From contig NZ_CANLVZ010000007.1 of assembly GCF_947494755.1 (NCBI RefSeq), forward strand, positions 124,001-188,000: a DNA stretch of 64,000 bases, given 5' to 3'. Shown here one piece after another: positions 60,417-64,000 of this stretch. This stretch comes from an uncultured Tateyamaria sp. (GTDB taxonomy: Bacteria > Pseudomonadota > Alphaproteobacteria > Rhodobacterales > Rhodobacteraceae). The notes under the pieces were generated by a model. That model saw only the letters and a program-made list of their open reading frames with translations. It ran no database searches and was not told the DNA's origin. A program made the translations under genes and the position numbers. The first letter of the stretch is position 1. Each line of letters starts with the position of its first letter.

Positions 60417-60435
60417 ACGCGCGTGAGGTGCCGGC

Positions 60436-60924
60436 TTAGGGCAGCAACACCTTGTCGATCACGTGGATCACACCGTTCGAGGCGAGAACGTCGGCCTGAA
60501 TGACGTTGGCCTTTTCAACCTTGACGCCATTGCGGCCATCGATGTGCAGGTTCGCGCCGTTCACCGTCGCAACGCTCAGGCGTTGACCCGCCAGATCAGC
60601 GGCCAGCGTCTGGCCGGGGACGACGTGATAGGTCAGGATCGCGGTCAGCTGGTCCTTGTTCTCAGGCTTGAGCAGATTTTCAACCGTGCCAGCGGGCAGC
60701 GCGGCAAAGGCCTCGTCCGTGGGTGCGAACACCGTGAAGGGGCCGGGGGATTTCAGCGTGTCCACAAGACCGGCGGCCTGCACGGCAGCGACGAGGGTGG
60801 TAAAGGAGCCGGCGGCGACAGCAGTGTCGACGATATCTGGCGTGGTGTTCATGTCTGCGCAGGCCCCGAGGGCGGCGAACGTTGCACCGACTGCGGTCAT
60901 TTTGAGGAAGGAACGGCGTTTCAT
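60436..60924 (-). CDS. Fasciclin (FAS1)-domain lipoprotein
   Basis: This 162-residue exported protein has a lipoprotein-type signal with twin arginines ([22 protein letters not shown]), lipidation expected at the cysteine of LGAC. A single FAS1 domain follows: [48 protein letters not shown] and [16 protein letters not shown]1 domains mediate adhesion or protein contacts at the cell surface. The start ATG 60924 is chosen for the signal peptide. It diverges from the DUF6502 gene across 142 bases containing two matched inverted repeats. Confidence 0.9.
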   Translation of the reverse strand: MKRRSFLKMTAVGATFAALGACADMNTTPDIVDTAVAAGSFTTLVAAVQAAGLVDTLKSPGPFTVFAPTDEAFAALPAGTVENLLKPENKDQLTAILTYHVVPGQTLAADLAGQRLSVATVNGANLHIDGRNGVKVEKANVIQADVLASNGVIHVIDKVLLP

Positions 60925-60971
60925 TGGTGGTCTCCTGTTAGGTGTCGGCTCGGGTGGCCTGATTTTCTTTC

Positions 60972-60988
60972 GTGGGAATATTTCCCAC
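60972..60988. promoter_or_regulatory. Inverted repeat 1 in fasciclin/DUF6502 promoter region
   Basis: A perfect inverted repeat GTGGGAA-TAT-TTCCCAC lies 48 bases upstream of the fasciclin ATG. Together with repeat 2 it forms a pair of related operator-like sites, centres 60 bases apart. Confidence 0.55.
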
Positions 60989-61031
60989 ACGAGGCGAAAT
61001 GACGCAGTCGGGACGCATTTCAAGGATTGGC

Positions 61032-61048
61032 GTGGAAAAAAATTCCAC
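61032..61048. promoter_or_regulatory. Inverted repeat 2 in fasciclin/DUF6502 promoter region
   Basis: An inverted repeat GTGGAA-AAAAA-TTCCAC lies 19 bases upstream of the DUF6502 ATG. It shares the GTGG(G)AA half-site with repeat 1. Its closeness to the start suggests repression of the rightward genes when bound. Confidence 0.55.
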
Positions 61049-61066
61049 AAACTGTAATCTCGACCC

Positions 61067-61924
61067 ATGACGCAACAGGATCATACCAACTCTTCCGACG
61101 CTTTCCTGCGTGTTCTCAGGGGCTTACTGCGCCCTTTGGTGCGTGCGATGATTGCGCGCGGTTTGACGGCCCCTGTGATATACAGCCTGTTGAAACGCGT
61201 CTTTGTGGAAGTGGCCGAGGAATCTTTCCGCCTTGATGACAAGCCTTTGACCGACAGTCGGGTCGCGATGCTGACCGGTGTGCACCGCAAGGACATCCGG
61301 ACAATCCGCGCCCAGGAAGACGGCGCACCCGCCGAGGCGCGGCGCAAAAGCGCGCTGTTGGCCACGGTCATCGGGCAATGGATGTCGCACCCGGACTACC
61401 TGGACAATGGCGGTGCCCCCATCGCGCTGTCCCGCACTGCCGACAATGACGTCAGTTTCGACACGCTCGTGCGCAGCCTCAGCAAAGACGTGCGCCCGCG
61501 CACCGTGCTTGACGAGTTGATGAATGCCGGGCTGATCGAAGCCCGCGCAGACATGCTGCATCTGCGCGCCGAGGCTGTGGTTGGCACCGCGACCGCCTCC
61601 GACAAAGAGGTGTTCTTTGGCGCGAATGTGGGCGATCACTTGGCCGCCGCCACCGAAAACCTGCTGGCCGACACCCCCCCCTTCTTTGAACGCAGCGTAT
61701 TCTACAACCAGATGACGCCCGACGCGGTGGACCAGATCGAAGCGGCCGCACGCGCCCAGTCTCAGACCCTGCTCGAGGCGCTGAACCGGCAAAGCAGCGC
61801 CCTACACCGCGAGGGCACGGACGAAGACGGCCCCCGCGAGCGCTACCGCCTTGGCATCTATTTCTACCGCGCGACGACGAAAGAGGCCGACACGCCCGAT
61901 CCCAAAGAATCTGACGAGACGTGA
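61067..61924 (+). CDS. DUF6502 family protein, possible DNA-binding regulator
   Basis: This 285-residue protein has an N-terminal region [22 protein letters not shown] and then [22 protein letters not shown] at about residues 65-86. This looks like a helix-turn-helix as found in DUF6502 proteins. The rest is mainly helical with no known motif ([20 protein letters not shown]). The start ATG 61067 lies 19 bases after an inverted repeat, and the stop overlaps the DUF5666 gene (GTGA). A role as regulator of the divergent fasciclin and its own operon is inferred from position and the HTH-like segment. Family known but not characterised to my knowledge. Confidence 0.75.
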   Translation: MTQQDHTNSSDAFLRVLRGLLRPLVRAMIARGLTAPVIYSLLKRVFVEVAEESFRLDDKPLTDSRVAMLTGVHRKDIRTIRAQEDGAPAEARRKSALLATVIGQWMSHPDYLDNGGAPIALSRTADNDVSFDTLVRSLSKDVRPRTVLDELMNAGLIEARADMLHLRAEAVVGTATASDKEVFFGANVGDHLAAATENLLADTPPFFERSVFYNQMTPDAVDQIEAAARAQSQTLLEALNRQSSALHREGTDEDGPRERYRLGIYFYRATTKEADTPDPKESDET

Positions 61925-62892
61925 CAATGATCAACCGCCGCCACATGATTGGCTTGATGGGTGCCACTGCCATAAGCGGATGCGCCCCTGCGATTTCCAC
62001 GGCGCAACTGGGCGACGACCCATTCGAGGGCGGCATCGGCGGTACAGGCATCGTGGGGCTGATGACCGGAACGGGCAGCGTTCTCGTCAACGGGCTTCGG
62101 GTCGAAGTGCCAAGTGACGCCAGCCTGTTCATGGCCGGTCAGCCTACCACGTCTGACGCGTTGGTGCCGGGGGTCGCGCTCAGTATCGTGGCCGCCATGC
62201 GATCTGGGCGTTTTGAGGCGCGGCGCGTGGATGTGGACATCCCCCTCATCGGGGTTCTGCAACGGCAGGCCACGGGTTTTGCTGTGAACGGCACCCCTCT
62301 GAAGATCGAAGCGGGCGTGACAGCCGCGAACCGCACAGGTCAGCGCGTGGCTGCTCATGGGGTGTGGCAGGCGGACGGCACAGTGCGCACCAGCCTGATC
62401 ACCCCGGCCAGTGGCGCGGATGTGGTCTCTGGCGTGTTGGCATTGGGATCGGATGTGGGCTGGCAAATCGGTCAGACACCGGTGATCCAACCCGCCGGTT
62501 TGCGCCTGACCGCCGGTCAGTTCGTGGTCGCACGCGGTGCCTTTATGGATGGTGTTCTGACGGCTTCGTCCGTGCAGGTGGGTCGCTTCCGTCAAGGGGC
62601 CGAGACGATCCGTCAACTGTCCGTCGAGGGCTATCTTGAACCTGTCGCCACCGCCCCCGGCTTTGCGGTGTCAGGGCTGGGCCACAGCTTTGATCAACGC
62701 CTCGCGCTGAGCCCCTTTGCCCCGCATCGCGCCGTGTATTTTGGCCCCTATAATGGTCGGTTCAGGGCGCGACGCGCTGTGGTTCTGCCCGATAACGCGC
62801 GCCTGCGCTCTGCTTTGCTGCGCCCCGAGGAGGATGCCACCTTTGCCACAGGTCTCGTGGGGCATGCAGCACGGCCGGTGTCGACGCGCTAG
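61921..62892 (+). CDS. DUF5666 domain lipoprotein
   Basis: This 323-residue exported protein has a lipoprotein signal (MINRRHMIGLMGATAISGC) and repeated small beta domains of the DUF5666 type. Examples are GTGSVLVNGLRVEVPSDASLF, TGFAVNGTPLKIEAGV and VEGYLEPVATAPGFAVSG, suggesting OB-like barrels in series. Function is unknown; DUF5666 proteins are envelope-associated. The start is GTG 61921 (overlap GTGA) or ATG 61927. It is coupled to the DUF6502 gene, and the fasciclin gene on the other side is also an envelope lipoprotein. It converges on urtE with 4 bases overlapping. Confidence 0.78.
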   Translation: MTMINRRHMIGLMGATAISGCAPAISTAQLGDDPFEGGIGGTGIVGLMTGTGSVLVNGLRVEVPSDASLFMAGQPTTSDALVPGVALSIVAAMRSGRFEARRVDVDIPLIGVLQRQATGFAVNGTPLKIEAGVTAANRTGQRVAAHGVWQADGTVRTSLITPASGADVVSGVLALGSDVGWQIGQTPVIQPAGLRLTAGQFVVARGAFMDGVLTASSVQVGRFRQGAETIRQLSVEGYLEPVATAPGFAVSGLGHSFDQRLALSPFAPHRAVYFGPYNGRFRARRAVVLPDNARLRSALLRPEEDATFATGLVGHAARPVSTR

Positions 62893-63596
62893 ACTGATAC
62901 TGCAGCCAGAAGGGTGTCGCGGGGGATGTCAGCGGCCCGGCCGCGCAGCTTTTCAGCGCCCCGCTCAAGCACCAGAAACTGGTCACCAAGATCGCGGGCA
63001 AAGTCGAAATACTGCTCGACCAGCACGATTGCCATGTCGCCGCGCGCACGCAGTTGCGCGATGACCTCGCCGATTTGTTTGATGATGTTGGGTTGAATGC
63101 CCTCGGTTGGTTCATCCAGCAGCAACAGTTTGGGGCGGGTCACAAGCGCACGCGCGATGGCAAGCTGTTGTTGCTGTCCGCCGGACAGGTCCCCGCCCCG
63201 CCGATGCAGAAAATTGCGCAGGATCGGGAACAGATCGAATATTTCCGCCGGCACGTGGCGCTTAGCCCGGGGCAGACAGGCAAATCCGGTCTCGAGGTTC
63301 TCGCGCACGCTCAGAAACGGAAAAATCTCGCGCCCCTGCGGGACGTAAGCCACACCCTGCTGCGCGAGCCCATGCGCGGTGACCTTGCCCACATCGCGTC
63401 CCTCGAGATGATAGCTGCCACCCGAAAGCGGATGCGTGCCCGAAATCGCCTTGAGCAAGCTCGTCTTGCCCACACCATTGGTGCCCATCACGCAGGTGAC
63501 CTCACCGCGCGCCGCCGTGACATTGACGCCATGCAGGATCTGGCTGCTGCCGTAGTGCAGCGTCAAGTCACGCAATTCGAGGACATTATCGGCCAA
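62889..63596 (-). CDS. urtE: Urea ABC transporter ATP-binding subunit UrtE
   Basis: This 235-residue ATPase of the branched-chain/urea importer class has LTLHYGSSQILHGV, Walker A GTNGVGKTSL, GVAYVPQGREIFPFLSVRENLE, signature DLSGGQQQQLAIARAL and Walker B LLLLDEPTEGIQPNIIKQIG. The EGIQPNII segment is characteristic of UrtE rather than LivF. It is the last gene of a leftward urt operon that extends beyond the right window edge. The start overlaps the urtD end by 11 bases. It would drive urea uptake under nitrogen limitation. Confidence 0.9.
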   Translation of the reverse strand: MADNVLELRDLTLHYGSSQILHGVNVTAARGEVTCVMGTNGVGKTSLLKAISGTHPLSGGSYHLEGRDVGKVTAHGLAQQGVAYVPQGREIFPFLSVRENLETGFACLPRAKRHVPAEIFDLFPILRNFLHRRGGDLSGGQQQQLAIARALVTRPKLLLLDEPTEGIQPNIIKQIGEVIAQLRARGDMAIVLVEQYFDFARDLGDQFLVLERGAEKLRGRAADIPRDTLLAAVSV

Positions 63597-64000
63597 GATA
63601 CACCTCGATCACCTTTTCGTCCGCCGTTACATGGTCCAGCGATCCTTCGGCGAGCACCGAACCCTCATGCAGCACCGTGACCTTGCAATCGAGGCGACGC
63701 ACAAACTCCATGTCATGTTCGACCACGACCACCGCGCGGGTCTTGGCTGCCTGCACCAGAATGTCGGTGGTGTGCTCACGCTCTGCCGGGGTCATACCGG
63801 CGGCAGGTTCATCCACCAGCAACAGACGCGGGTCCTGCGCCAACAGCATGCCGATCTCGAGCCATTGTTTCTGCCCGTGGCTGAGGTCGCCCGCACGGCG
63901 GGTCAGGTGATCGACCAGCCCTATCTCGTCCGCGAGTTGGGCCACCGCGCCGTGATCTCGCTGGCGCGGGCGAAACCGCAACACGGCCCATGGGCTGCGA
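63586..64000 (-). CDS. urtD: Urea ABC transporter ATP-binding subunit UrtD (N-terminal part outside window)
   Basis: This is the C-terminal 138 codons of a UrtD-type ATPase, open to the window edge. Visible are DLSHGQKQWLEIGMLLAQDP (signature LSHGQ in place of LSGGQ, typical of UrtD), Walker B LLLVDEPAAGMTPAEREHT, VVVVEHDMEFVR and C-terminal VIEVYLGR. It partners UrtE in importing urea. The remaining genes (urtA-C) should lie to the right. The truncation is due to the window end, not a mutation. Confidence 0.88.
   Translation of the reverse strand, partial: RSPWAVLRFRPRQRDHGAVAQLADEIGLVDHLTRRAGDLSHGQKQWLEIGMLLAQDPRLLLVDEPAAGMTPAEREHTTDILVQAAKTRAVVVVEHDMEFVRRLDCKVTVLHEGSVLAEGSLDHVTADEKVIEVYLGR

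Noticed and set aside
1-64000. CRISPR arrays, insertion sequences, prophage genes, rRNA
   Set aside because: No repeat-spacer pattern, transposase, integrase, phage structural gene or rRNA sequence was found on reading both strands.

Overview
The window reads as a chromosomal segment of a GC-rich alphaproteobacterium, most likely a marine Rhodobacteraceae (Roseobacter-group) strain. The pointers are the dense, overlapping gene style, the block murA / DUF2948 / hisD / UPF0262 / low-molecular-weight phosphatase, the single-domain sugar ABC ATPase, the paired DUF6502 and DUF5666 genes, and many acyl-CoA and peptide-uptake genes. No insertion sequence, prophage, rRNA or CRISPR array was seen. Taxonomy is inferred from gene content, not from a search.

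Layout. 1-1.7 kb: end of an unknown gene, a PfkB sugar kinase and a D-lyxose isomerase-like cupin. 1.6-4.0 kb: LysR regulator, YceI protein, SDR oxidoreductase. 4.0-9.5 kb: an IclR regulator and class III aminotransferase diverge from an aromatic amino acid decarboxylase and two homoprotocatechuate lower-pathway enzymes (HpaG/HpaH-like), suggesting catechol-amine or aromatic amino acid breakdown. 9.5-21.5 kb: a xylose regulon with a XylFHG-type importer, glucokinase, ROK-family regulator, xylose isomerase, xylulokinase and ribulose-phosphate epimerase. Two convergent periplasmic genes (FG-GAP/ASPIC protein and di-heme peroxidase) sit inside it. A shared AT-rich operator-like motif lies before both xyl transcription units.

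21.5-28.4 kb: a leftward fatty acid-type operon (FadJ-like fusion, two acyl-CoA dehydrogenases, thioesterase, acyl-CoA ligase) and a small methyltransferase-like gene. 28.6-34.4 kb: a complete Opp/Yej-like peptide ABC importer. 34.4-39 kb: a DEAD-box RNA helicase with a basic repeat tail and a large MscS-type channel. 39.2-45.7 kb: seven rightward genes joined by six ATGA stop/start overlaps, comprising four glycosyltransferases, a histidine phosphatase, a divergent polysaccharide deacetylase and a methyltransferase-like protein. This is the best candidate for an uncharacterised glycan pathway. A PA14-like secreted protein and a strong terminator follow.

46.6-50.9 kb: lepA lies between two segments of foreign-looking composition: an AT-rich pair resembling a DUF4258 toxin with an MqsA-type antitoxin, and a lone 440-residue membrane-anchored protein of unknown function. 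50.9-57.7 kb: entericidin-like and other small lipoproteins, two acetyltransferases, an SnoaL-like protein, the phosphatase/UPF0262/hisD/DUF2948/murA block, a 53-codon gene before murA, and tRNA-Thr(GGT). 57.8-64 kb: DUF1045 protein, gamma-glutamyltransferase-like protein, a fasciclin lipoprotein diverging from DUF6502-DUF5666 genes over two matched inverted repeats, and urtE plus partial urtD of a urea importer.

A short palindrome family (GTAA followed by an 8-bp GC stem with a 3-nt loop) occurs five times. The stem sequence varies but pairing is kept in four copies. In three copies the TAA is the stop codon of the adjoining gene, and the hairpin separates convergent genes.
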